A DNA stretch of 64,000 bases from Datisca glomerata (Eukaryota; Streptophyta; Magnoliopsida; Cucurbitales; Datiscaceae): assembly GCA_003255025.1 (NCBI GenBank), contig QANY01005064.1, forward strand, positions 1-64,000, read 5' to 3'. The notes beneath the pieces are model-generated. The model did not search any database and was not told the DNA's origin. It was given only the letters and a program-made list of their open reading frames with translations. Within the stretch, counting starts at the first letter, position 1, and each line of letters starts with the position of its first letter. Below are positions 21,154-32,768 of this stretch, in pieces. Both the position numbers and the translations under genes were made by a program.

Positions 21154-23348
21154 TTATGCAGCACATCCTCCACATATAATGCTCCTTCTGTTAAGGAATA
21201 TATAAATCAGTTTAGAAATATCATAATATCAGTTTAGCGGAAAACATTTGAATTATCGTTCGTCGTCTTCTTTAAAAGAACGTCTGATCGATACGGTTGT
21301 TTCCAAATCTCGACAAAGCTTCTAACATTCAATCAGATAGAATGAACTTTATCAAGCAGAAATTGCAATGTGTAAAAGGGAAATGAAAAACACTCACACA
21401 ATTGAGCAACCAGAACTTCTGCGCCTTTTTTTGCTCGTCGTCTCTTTCCTTCTTGAAGGTTGAAGAACAACCTTAATGGCAGTGTCAAAAACGGCTTTGA
21501 CGTTCTAAAGAATCACAAAGAACTCATCATTCAGTATCCCAGAAACATATTCAGCAAATTCCTCAACTTTTTGCTTAAAGTATTTACCTGCTGAGTCTTA
21601 GAGCTGCACTCTATATATGCAGCCGCGCCAATTAGTTTTCTCAGCTCCTCTCCCTGTTTTGAAATCCCCGGTTAGCTTCAAATGCCTCGTAGTCTATACA
21701 TAACATCTTTCAGAAGCAAATGATAAAGACGGTTTTGTCAATACCTGGGCGGATGTTATGACATTAGATCCCGTATGATCATTGAGATAACCCCGATCGT
21801 CACGAATATCTAAAGTAGAGAAAAGCGAACTACAATACGTTATATACCGTATTTTTTTTTCACACCTAAAGGTCGATTACACTAAAGGTTGGGTTGTTAA
21901 TACACACCTAGCTTTGTTCCGACTAGTATAACGGGAACGTTGGGTGCGAATCGACGAAGTTCTGGCATCCACTGGGAAATCAAAAGCAGTAAACGAATAC
22001 CTTCAGTTTCGAGTTTACTAAGATTGATTTACTAACAAAGCTGAAAAAGTAAACTATGTACCGGAATTAATCAATCCAATGAGTAATACCTTCTTAAGAA
22101 CATTTTCATAGCTTGCTCTGCTAATCAAAGAGAAGGCAAGAACAAATATGTCTGCACCTCTATAACTCAATGGCCTCAGCCTGCTATAATCTTCCTGACC
22201 TTCAAAGTTCAAAGTCATGGCACCAAAATGTCAAGATTAAGAAATAATCTGAAATTACCAAACTTCAAGGACATAATAAGCTAAGGCAGAATTACAATCA
22301 GCTTGAATAGAAGGATTGTTGAAAGGTAAAAAAAACAGAACCCATTTACCAGCAGTGTCCCATAAACCCAAGTTGACAATGTTCCCATCCACAGCAACAT
22401 TAGCACTAAAATTGTCAAACACTGTAGGTATATAGTCCTGCCAATTTCCATATCAAATCGCCAATTCGTTATTAGAGAGAAGAGAACTTTCACTTCTGCT
22501 AACATAATGCATACTTAAGGGTGAGTTTGGCATTGTTTTACTTGAAAGCATTTAAAGACATTAAAAACGATATTTTAAATAACAATTATATGACAATTTT
22601 TTGTTGTTTGAAGCACGTTTTGGTATTTTGAGACACCTCTACAAGAAAAAAAAAATGCAAATAAACACCTAATCAAATGCTACATACAAAGATAAAGATA
22701 AATATGAAATAATTTTCAAATAAAATAGTGTTATTTCCTTGTATACATTTTTTTTATAATCATAAACACATCCTAAGAATATGATTATTTAGTGCTTTTG
22801 TTTAGACATATGGAAACATTATTTTAGTTAATAATTATAAAGTGAGCATCTTAATTATACACTCAAAAACATATTTTTTATACTTCGAAAGCATTTGATT
22901 AAATGCTTCTTGAGGAATTGCTTCCATAGATAGAAAAATACATATTAAATAAGTGTAGCTTAATACAGTAAGTTTTTAAATGCATAAAAATACTTTTTTA
23001 AGAGAAGGGCAGTTAAACTTATCTAAGATTCAAACAGAAAAGCATAAACATCATTTAACTCTACACTCTCATCGGTACTGAATATAATGTGCAGATTCCT
23101 TATGTCTAAAACAAGTAGTAAAGAGAAGATAATTTAAGAGGGGAAAACGCCTAAACTCATGAGCAGGATGCAGCTGAAAAATCTGTAAATGTAATTAAAA
23201 CAAGAAAAGAAAATGGATTGCTTCAAAAGGGCACTGCACAAGAACTCACAGTAGGGAATTTGTTGCTGGTATAACAAATAAGCATACAAGTTTTTCCAAC
23301 AGCTCCATCCCCAACAGTAACACATTTAATGAACTTTGAAGCACTCAT
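21154..23348 (-). CDS. Type II ROP/RAC small GTPase (ROP9/RAC7-like)
   Basis: Plant Rho-family GTPase; a plasma-membrane switch in polarity, ABA and defence signalling. Eight exons: 23348-23250, 22437-22350, 22199-22090, 21971-21908, 21809-21745, 21653-21588, 21504-21398 and 21187-21154. All introns are GT..AG with consistent phases, giving 210 aa. Motifs: P-loop GDGAVGKT (13-20), switch [10 protein letters not shown] (35-43) with Thr38, WDTAGQ (59-64) with catalytic Gln64, GTKLD (117-121), and CSSKTQQ (158-164). The tail has a polybasic stretch ([12 protein letters not shown]), then GCSIV, and the tiny last exon adds [10 protein letters not shown]. This is the GC-CG box with Cys197, Cys205 and Cys208, which marks type II ROPs: they are S-acylated rather than prenylated and have an intron splitting the C-terminus. 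All GTPase residues are intact. Confidence 0.95.
22438..23249 (-). other. Intron 1 of the ROP gene (812 bp)
   Basis: Carries AT-rich sequence without ORFs. A stretch from about 22515 to 22940 has the look of a small hAT-type insertion (GGGTGAGTTTGGCATTGTTT at one side), but no matching terminal repeat could be confirmed. Confidence 0.5.
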
Positions 23349-23483
23349 CCTGTCAAAACCCACAACCTGTTACTAGCTCCTCCTCAGCTACAACCCTTGT
23401 ATTTCTCACTAGAATCTTTGGATTTAAAGGTACAGAAAAAATGGGTTAGAGGGTTTCAAACAGAAAAGTTTTGTGGGTTTTTT

Positions 23484-23486
<3 letters not shown>

Positions 23487-23542
<56 letters not shown>
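23487..23542. repeat. (GA)n microsatellite in the ROP 5' leader
   Basis: About 28 uninterrupted GA units, (CT)n in the sense of the gene, 139-194 bp upstream of the ATG. Confidence 0.95.
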
Positions 23543-23543
<1 letters not shown>

Positions 23544-23856
23544 CCGTTCTTCTAATTTCTAAGGGGACAAAATTAATAAACTTTGAAGTCGAGAGAGAGA
23601 AATGGGGTTATTTGTAGTGTAGTCAAAGGATATAAAAAACTGCACTTTTTCGTCCCTCTCAATGAATTTCAAATCGAAACTAAATGGTGTCCTCACTCCA
23701 CTCTTCTCTCAAACGGACACTTACAGGGGAGGGACCCTTTTCAATTGCTGGATTCCAACTATTCTTCTCGTTCTCACCAAGTGGCTGTGCAGTCAGATTA
23801 TTAATTTTTTATTACTGAGGTTACTTTCTACTGTCAATTGCTTTCTCAGTGGGTAA

Positions 23857-23935
23857 CTCGGATTTCTTGGTTAAATCACTCATCCGGCCCTCCCAACTCG
23901 GATTTCTTGGTTAAATCACTCACCCGGCCCGCCTC
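23857..23935. repeat. 40-bp tandem duplication
   Basis: AACTCGGATTTCTTGGTTAA, then ATCACTCAYCCGGCCC, occurs twice in a row (from about 23853 and 23894). A CTAGTCTGGTCTAGTCTGGT microrepeat follows. Confidence 0.85.
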
Positions 23936-24837
23936 ACCTTTAGTCTGGTCTAGTCTGGTCTGAATTTTTTTAAATGGTCCAGATTAATTCATATGTTTTT
24001 TAATGATGAAAATATTAAAAGATTCATTTTAACTCTTGTTTAGTAAGATAAGATCTTAATCATTAAATAAATACTACATCGTCTGGATCTAATAATAAAC
24101 ACTCGTTATATGTACAAAACGGGCAGGAGATACTCTATTTCCCTCTAGAAATGTGGATGTAAATTTCTTTGTCGTAGGTATATGAGTTGTCTAATTGGAT
24201 CGAGAGAGTTCTGATCGAATCAACAAAAAAGAAAATAAAGTAAAATAAATAAGTTTTCTTTAATTAATACGACGAGACTAAATGATACTTTCATTACCGT
24301 ATTTTTTCATCATTGGATTCGGCAGGATTAAGAGATAGAAAATATTACAAATTCACGCGTTAATAAAACTGATTTTACTTATAAAATTTGAATGTGACGA
24401 TGTCATACTAAGATTTATAGGGATTGAAATTTATTTTGATAGGTTTTTTCACTTATTTATATAATATTCACATTTTATTTAATAATTGAATGTATCTATT
24501 AATATTGTTCTATATGCATTTTCAAAAAAATTTAATAATGAATTGAAGTGCCTACTTGAACATATGAAATATTTTTGTTTGTGATAGAAAATTTAAAATA
24601 ACATGTAACTTCAGGATTAAATAATAAAACATAATTTTACAATCTAGTATTATCATATACTAAACAACGTACAAGTAATATAGTTTTTAACTAATATAGC
24701 ACCAAACATTGGACGACACTATTTAATCAAATACAAACAGTACTATCCAATCTGATAAATTTAATGTCGTACTATCTAATACTATCATGACTGTCAAACG
24801 AGACCTAAATGAACAATCGAATCTTTAACTGATATAG
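23936..24837. other. Intergenic, no gene seen
   Basis: AT-rich sequence between the ROP promoter region and the LTR of a copia element. Around 24690-24820 the text has the CCAAACG..GAC style of hAT-type MITE ends, but no pair was confirmed. Confidence 0.4.
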
Positions 24838-26957
24838 TGCTGGTCTCGCGACGCGTGCACGGCGAAAGCGTGGAGGCGCGTGCCATTTTAAATAAAATTA
24901 AACCTTTAATAAAAATCGAATCTTTTAATAAAATAAAACTTACACAACGCCACGATAATAAAATAAAAGCTTTTATTTAAAACTCTTTTTCAATCAATCA
25001 GGATCCATTATATATTTAAAAGTTAAATCTACAACATATAAAGTTAGAAATCATATACATCTTGTAGTCTAGATCAAGTATCCTTGTAAAAATCGATCGA
25101 TCATCCGTTCCAACTATCAGTAGACTCCGAGATCCACACCAAATTCTTCCCAATCAATCCTCAATGCACTAGGACGTGTGTGAGCACGTAGAATATTAGA
25201 AGATATTTTTTCTGTCTTTAGATGTTCTAAACACATGAGATTTAGAGATTTATTGAGAAACACTTTAGTGAGACGATTCTCTAAAAGAACGTGATGATTA
25301 TTCTTTTTGGAGATTTGATAGTTTAATCATAGAAGAAAATACCATTGACACCAATCGTATTCTCAATTCAACTCTTAATTGACAAACTGATGATCTGATC
25401 AATTGATTATCACATCTTCTTTCAACTTTCAAGGCCATTAGAATAATATAAGTATATATTCTAGATAATGGCATATCGAATTTTTAAAGATAAATAGAAA
25501 TAATATTTAATTATAAAATTATCAATTGTAGTGGGCCCACTGTAATTGTGCAATACTGCAGTGTCACATGGCACTGCAGTGTGTCGTAAGCCAGCACAGT
25601 GCCTCACGGGGCCACTATAGTGTCATGTGGCATTACAGTGTTACAGACTCACTACTGTAGTGTCACATGACATCATAGTAGTCCATGTCAATTCCTGATA
25701 CCCTATCAGTGATTGACACGTGACAATTATTATGAATTAAATATTTATTTTAATCAGATAATTATCTAGATATCAGTTAATTTAAAATTGATATATCTAA
25801 TTATCCCTATCAAATAATTTATATATTAATTCATAAATAACAGATTTAGTTGATTTAAATTATTATCTAATAATAATTTATTATCTAATGTCACAAATTA
25901 GATATTCGATCTTATTTATCGATAATTAAAAAAATGATAATTATATAATATATATATATATATATAATTTTTAAAAATTATATTTAAATAAATAAAAATT
26001 CATTTTACAAGTCAGTATTTTTCTCATGTCCCAAAATATTCACACCCTAGACATAGTAGTATAATGTGACTTGGAGGCTATGAACCTATAATTCTAAGCT
26101 CCAATAAACTAGATTATTAATTAAACTCTTTAACTAAATAATCTTATTTATTAATTTCATTATTACTCCACTATAAATATGGAATTGCACTTTTAGAGAT
26201 TATAAAATCGTAAATTAGATCTGGTCAAAATTATCATTTTACATTTTTAATTATCTCTTGATCCTTAAGTACAATTAATTCACTACTGAATGACTAATTT
26301 ATAATCTTATTATAAATTTGAACTCAATAATCATTCAGTTCCAGAATTAACACTTAAAGGAACCAATATATGATCTGTTAGAAAAACTTAGGTTCTAAAT
26401 CTTGTAAGATCATATCCCCTGCCATCCACATCGCTAAATCTCTAAAATAAAAGTCACTAGCCTGATTAACAAACATATTTTAACGAGTGAATCAAAATAT
26501 CCAGTATACATGCATATGAGTTCATGACTTCTCAGAATCAGACTGATCTACACATGATCATTGAATTGATGTGTATTAAATCTTTATGATAAACGGCACG
26601 TTAATAAAGATATTAATTTACATCGGTCATGTCACATATAATCTAATTATATAAAGTATTTTCACTAAGATGTATGTCCACATCAATGATTTAGATCTAG
26701 ATCACATTCATAATGCTTAGTGAACCGTACTAGCAACCATTCGTTAAAGATTTCACACTTTAATATGTTGCTGACAATTTTATTCATTCTCTATGATCTT
26801 AATCCTCTCATACTAATACAAGATCATAGCTCATTAATGAATGTGGACTTTTCAGATATTTATATAAATTATTCAACAATAATTTAAAAGAAAAATGTAA
26901 TCCCCTTTAATTTAAAAGAACAATTATACACATGCTTTGAACCCATAACCCTCAACA
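24838..26957 (-). repeat. 3' LTR of copia element A (2120 bp)
   Basis: Aligns throughout with 32769-35008. It contains an AT dinucleotide run (about 25945-25965) and a cluster of CACTRYAGTG inverted motifs (25530-25680). It lacks a segment of roughly 75 bp present in the other LTR at about 34166-34242. Confidence 0.92.
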
Positions 26958-26971
26958 ATCCCCCACTTGCC

Positions 26972-29900
26972 CTAAAGCAAATGTGGCATCTCTCTTAATC
27001 CCACGTTACACATGTGACCCTCAAATGACTTCACAAGAAGTGTCTTTGTAAAAGGATAAACCAAATTATGTTTTGATGTTATCTTTATAACAGTCACATC
27101 CCCTCGATGCACGATCTCTCTTATAAGATGATATTTCCTCTTTATGTGTTTTCCCCTCTTGTGACTCCTCGGTTCCTTGGAATTTACTACCGCCCCACTG
27201 TTATCACAGTACGGGATCAGAGGCTTGTCTATATCTGGAAATACTTCCAAATCAGAATAGAACTTTCTGAGTCATACCACCTCTTTCGCAGCTTCACGAG
27301 CTGCTATATATTCAACTTCCATAGTGGAATCTGTAATGCTTGATTGTTTAATACTTCTTCATACTACACCTTCTCCACCTGGGGTGAATACTGATCCATA
27401 TGTCAACTTTCGACTGTCTCTATCTGATTGAAAATCAGAATCAGTATATCTAGTGGGGTTCAGGTCTCCACCTGCATAAACAAGCATATAGTTTCTCGTT
27501 CTCTTAAAATACTTGAGAATGTGCTTTACTGTAATCTAGTGTTCCAAACCTGGATTCAATTAATAATAACTAACAATTCCCACTGCATAACAGATGTCCG
27601 GTCTCGTACACATCATGACATACATGAGACTTCAAACCGCAAAAGCATAGAGAACCTTTTCTCATATCATCTTCCTTCTGAGGTGTCTTAGGACATTGTT
27701 CCTTGAAGAGGACAATTCCATGTCTGGTTGGTTGTTGACCTTTCTTGGAATTGTCCATAAAGAATATCTCCAGCACCTTATCAATATAAGATGCCCGAGA
27801 AACTGCCAAGAACTTATTCTTTCTATCTCTTAAGATCTGGATGCCTAGAGCATAGCTCGTTTCTCCCAAATCTTTCATTTAAAATTTTTCAGCTAACCAC
27901 TTTTTTACTTTTGACAAAGTTTCTACATCATTCTCAATTAGTAGGATATCATCAACATAAAGAACTAAGAAAATCACTATCTTATCTTTAGTGTATTTAT
28001 AAACACATGATTCGTCAACATTTTGCTTAAAGCTATAATATTTTATAATCTCATCAAATGTAAGAATTCAAGATCTAGATGCTTGCTTAAATCCATAAAT
28101 GGATTTAAGCAACTTACGTACTTTCTAATCTTGCTCATTTTGTACGAACCATTCTGGTTGCATCATATAGATGCTTTCTTTAAGAGATTCATTCAGAAAA
28201 GTGTCTTGACATCCATTTTCCATATCTCATACTCAAACCTAGCGGCAATGGACAAAAGGATGCGAATGAATTTTAGCATGGCCACATGGGAGAATGTCTC
28301 TTCATAATCGGCTCTTTCCTTTTGTGTATACACATTGGCTACTAGCCGTGCCTTGAAAGTTTCTACTTTCCCATATGTACCTCTTTTTTTCTTGAAGATC
28401 CATTTACATCCAATGGGCATGGCATCTTCACGTAGATCTATAAGTTTTTAGACGGAATTGGAATACATAGATTCAATTTTTTAGTTCATGGCATCTTGTC
28501 ATTTCTCCTTTTCAAGATCATACATTACTTCATCATAAGATAATGGATCGTCCTTATTAGTGTCTGACATTAGGACATGTGCCTCTAATTTGTAGCGAAC
28601 TGGTTGTCACACAACCTTCCTACTACGATGTTGCACCGGGATTTTCTTTGCAAGAACTGTGATTTCTCTGGTTTGTCATTTATCAGTAGAAATTGAAGGT
28701 GGTCTGATCTCATCAGTTGCTAAGTACTCGAGACTACTTTGCTACGAGGTTTGTAGTTTTGCATATAGTAACGCTCAAGAAAGATTGCATCTTGTCGACA
28801 TAAACACATTTTGATCATTGTGATTATAAAAGTACCCACCTCTAGTCTCTAGAGAATAACCGACGAATATGCATACCTCAGACCTTGAGTCTAACTTTTT
28901 GGTCTTGGGTCTAAGAACGTGAGCTGGACACCCCCCATATATGAAAAATGACGTATACTAGGTTTGGAGCCATTCCATAACTCTAAAGGCGTCTTGTTTA
29001 CAGACTTAAAGGGCACTACATTCAAAATGTAAGTCGTCGTGTGTAGTGCATATTCCCAAAAATATAAGCGACAATGATGAGTAGCTTAACATCGACCTAA
29101 CCACATCCAATAAGGTTCGGTTTCTCTTCTCTGCAATACCATTTAGTTGTGGTGTTCCAGGTGCCGTGAGTTGGGATATGATTCCACACTCTAGCAAATA
29201 ATCATTGAATTTTAAATCCAAGTATTCACCACCTCCATCGGATCGAAGAGTTTTCAATGATGTACCTAATTGCTTTTCAACTTCACCTTTGAAGTCTTTA
29301 AACTTTTCAAAAGTTTCATATTTTTTATGCATTAGGTAACTATAACCATATCTTCAGTAGTCGTCAACGAAAGTGACAAAATACAAACACCCACATCTAG
29401 CTTCCACATTGATCGGTCCACATACATTACTATGTACTAACTCGAGTGATTCCTTGGCTCTTTGACCCTTTCTTGTGAAAGGTCTCTTGGTCATTTTACC
29501 CTCTAGACAGAATCCACAAATAGGAAGAGTTCTAACTTTTACTCCATCAAAACATCATGCTTTGTTAACTTGTTTAATCTATCTAGATTAATATGTCTCA
29601 ACCTCATATGCCATAAATATGTGTTATCATCATGAGAAACTTTTTGTCGTTTGATATTTTTAAGTTTTGCTACTTTAAATAATTCAGAATTATTTAACGT
29701 GCGTTCAGTCGATTTAAGCATATACAGTCCATTTATAATTTTAGCATGACAGATATCAAATCCATTCTTAGACCTAATAAACTCTTTATTAATGAAAGAA
29801 ACATCAAATAACTGTTCTTGCAAAAATGAAAGAGAAATCAATTTCCTTGAAAAACTAGGAATATAATAAACATCGTTCAAAACTAAGTAATTATATCCAA

Positions 29901-30960
29901 AAAGTAAACAGACTGTAATACTTTAGCTGACACGAGCGCACCACTTCCAACTCTCAAAATGACCTCGCCATCAGCTAGCTCCCTTAACGAATCAAGCATA
30001 TGCAAAAAAGAACATACATGGTTAGTGACTCCTGAATCTAGTATCAAAGATGACAAATCATATTCCACTAAACAAGCTTCAAGTACAAGTAAATAATATT
30101 TACCTTTCTTTTTCAGCTCAGAGAGATTCTTGTTACAGTTTCTCTTCCAATGACCTTCAACCCCACAGTGGAAACACTTTCCTTTGGGCTTGCTGTCGTT
30201 CTTGTTCTTCTTGATTTTTGGTTATGTCTTCGCTTTCTTTACTCTTTTATTCTTACTCTTGCCCTTACCATTGTTCTTCTTCCTTTTCTTGTTCTTAACA
30301 ATATTGGAAGAAGGTTTTTGCTCGACAACCTTTGCCTCGCCCTTTTTGATCATTTTAAGGTTGAATGACTCAAAAGTCTGTAGTTAATTCAACAATTGGG
30401 TCATGTTGAACTGCAACTTATTTATAACATAGTTAGTCGTGAACGTAGAAAAATCAGGTGTGAGCGACTCTAGTATGATGCTAACTTGAGTCTACTCATC
30501 AATGGTCACCCCATGTACTTCTGCCTCGTGCATTATGTTGATCATGTTCAAAACATGTTCTCGAACAGAAGTACCCTTCCTCATATTAGTTGTCATATAG
30601 CTCCTAGTGGCCTCATGACGACTTTGATCAGACAGCTGCCCAAACATTGCCTGTAAAGTTTCATAATCTCATAGGCAGTCTCCATGCTTTCATGCTTGGT
30701 TCTCAGAACATCATTTATGCTCACAAGCATGTAGCACTTCGCCTTGTTGTTTGATACGATCCAAGCATCATATTTGTCCCTAACATTCTTAGGGGCGTTA
30801 GCAGATTGCTCCTCAGGATATTCCTCAATAAGAACAAACTTATGGTTCTCATAAATCAGCATTAAGTTCATATTCGATTTTCAGCGTACGAAATTATTAC
30901 CATTCAATTTCTCAAGATCGAGTAAAGCAGTAACAATGTTGCTCATGGTCGACATAATAT
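26972..30960 (-). pseudogene. Gag-pol of copia element A, broken
   Basis: Recognisable in minus order: gag (30960-30590), zinc knuckle CX2CX4HX4C (CFHCGVEGHWKRNC, about 30180-30130), protease LDSGVTNHVC (30068-29883), GAG_pre-integrase with LWHMRLRHINLDRLNKL (29880-29539), and integrase with TLRSDGGGEYLDLKFNDYL and LTAPGTPQLNG (about 29530-28990). Reverse transcriptase follows, with CKWIFKKKRG and a YVDDILLI-type box (28420-27570), then RNase H with YCDNSGAVVNSKEPRSHKRG (27330-26972). Frames change at least eight times. It shows the usual copia order with integrase before reverse transcriptase. Confidence 0.92.
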
Positions 30961-32752
30961 TAATAACTGAAATTTAAAACATAAATGATTCAATATAATT
31001 GATAAATATCTAGAATTCAAAAAATATACCTGATGCATGAATGCAATCATAATAAATACATAAATTTAGCATTTACTAATCACGATAAAACAACTCAACG
31101 ATTAATGTGTCGCCTTAGGGTCGGCCAGATTAAACTCAGACTGCATATGAGACTTTCTCATCCTTATTAAATAAAACTTAAAATATCTCATATTTTCTCT
31201 TTTAACAATAAGGTATCGCTTGTTCTTTCAAGTCACAACTATCCACATGAAAGCTTAATTGTGACTTTATGAGTGTAACTCATCATTTCGAATTTCATGA
31301 CTTCATGTAGAATATGCCGGCTTAGGGTTGGTCAAAACTAAACTACATCACTTCCTCCTATCTTTTTAAGAAGTCCAACATTGGTATTGGTACAGCTTGA
31401 AACTTTCTTTAGGGGGATGAAAACAAAGCTATCTCTAGGCCCTCACTACACCTTACGGTGTTGTACTAATCATGGAGACCATAATTTACATTGACATGTC
31501 AACTTTTTCCCACTCACTATTTTAGGATAATGTGTTTCCATTTTAACTAATCAATTAATTTCAAATTAATTTCTAGTTAAAATAATAACCCTATGAATAT
31601 TTAATTATCAGTTAATCTAATTTCATTGGTCTAAGTTCATTTAACTATCTGAAACGCCTAATTCATAATTAGGTGAACTTAGATTAACTAATATATAAAA
31701 TTCATCAAACTTTAATAAAACTCTTTTACAAAAGTCGGTTAACCTAAATGTTACTATAGTCTTTAGTGTGGTATGATTATCAACTTTTAACTTGTTAAAA
31801 CTTAGCAGTTTACATGCAAATGATTTCATAAAATAATACCTATTAAAATATTAGAACAATCCTAATAAATCACATTTCTACAGATGAGATGCATGATTAA
31901 ATAAAACTGTGTGAAATTTTCATGTATTGTATATGATCCACTAATGCATGGACATGTTATCAAACATAACAATAACAATTAAGCAATTATTTAACAATTA
32001 AATAAAATAATAATGACTGGGTGACTATTGAGTATTTCTAAATTACAACCCTTGAAATAAGAAATAAAATTACAAAGCGGACTTCAAGAATACATACTTC
32101 CCAAATATTGTCTTCTCTTTCTGATGATCATCTTGATAATCTTCAAGCTTTGAATAAAATAGTTTTTAATTAGAAAAACTGTTTTTTAATTAAAATAATT
32201 TATATGATTATCTCTTTTAATATAGTTGACTTTTACTTAGTCAAATAAATAATTTATTTGGTTTGGTCAAACTTGGGTCATACCCAATCAATTTATTAAT
32301 TTTTAATTTTCATAAAATCAAAATTTAATAATTAATTTCAAAATTTAAATGGATAATTAAAAGAGTTTGGCGTCGGTAACCGACTATCGCACCGGACAGC
32401 TACCGTTCACCGCCAATGCAGTACCGCTAGCACTTTTCACCTCCACCGGAACAATAAATTTCCAGCGTGAACAGTAAATTTTTGTCGTTAATCTCGTGTG
32501 TTCTTTGTCTTCTCGCGTTTGAAATAATTACAATAATATTCAAGATAAAATTACAAAACATTTTACGCCTCAATTCGGCTTATACAAGATCTAGAAAAAA
32601 TTAAAATAAAGCATAACCCAATAATCACCATACAATTAACGATCAATTATTTTCATATGTTCAAAAGACATAACCATCCACCATCATACATATCTCATAT
32701 TATATGAATAATACAAGAAAATCCACACAACATTCATATAAATATATAAGGA

Positions 32753-32766
32753 CCGCTCTGATATCA
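32753..32766 (-). other. Primer-binding site of copia element A (tRNA-Met type)
   Basis: The minus strand reads TGATATCAGAGCGG right after the 5' LTR end, one base off the usual TGGTATCAGAGC match to initiator tRNA-Met. Confidence 0.8.
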
Positions 32767-32768
32767 CC

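Noticed and set aside
22515..22940. Possible hAT-type MITE in ROP intron 1
   Set aside because: One end resembles such elements, but no matching terminal repeat or target duplication could be identified.
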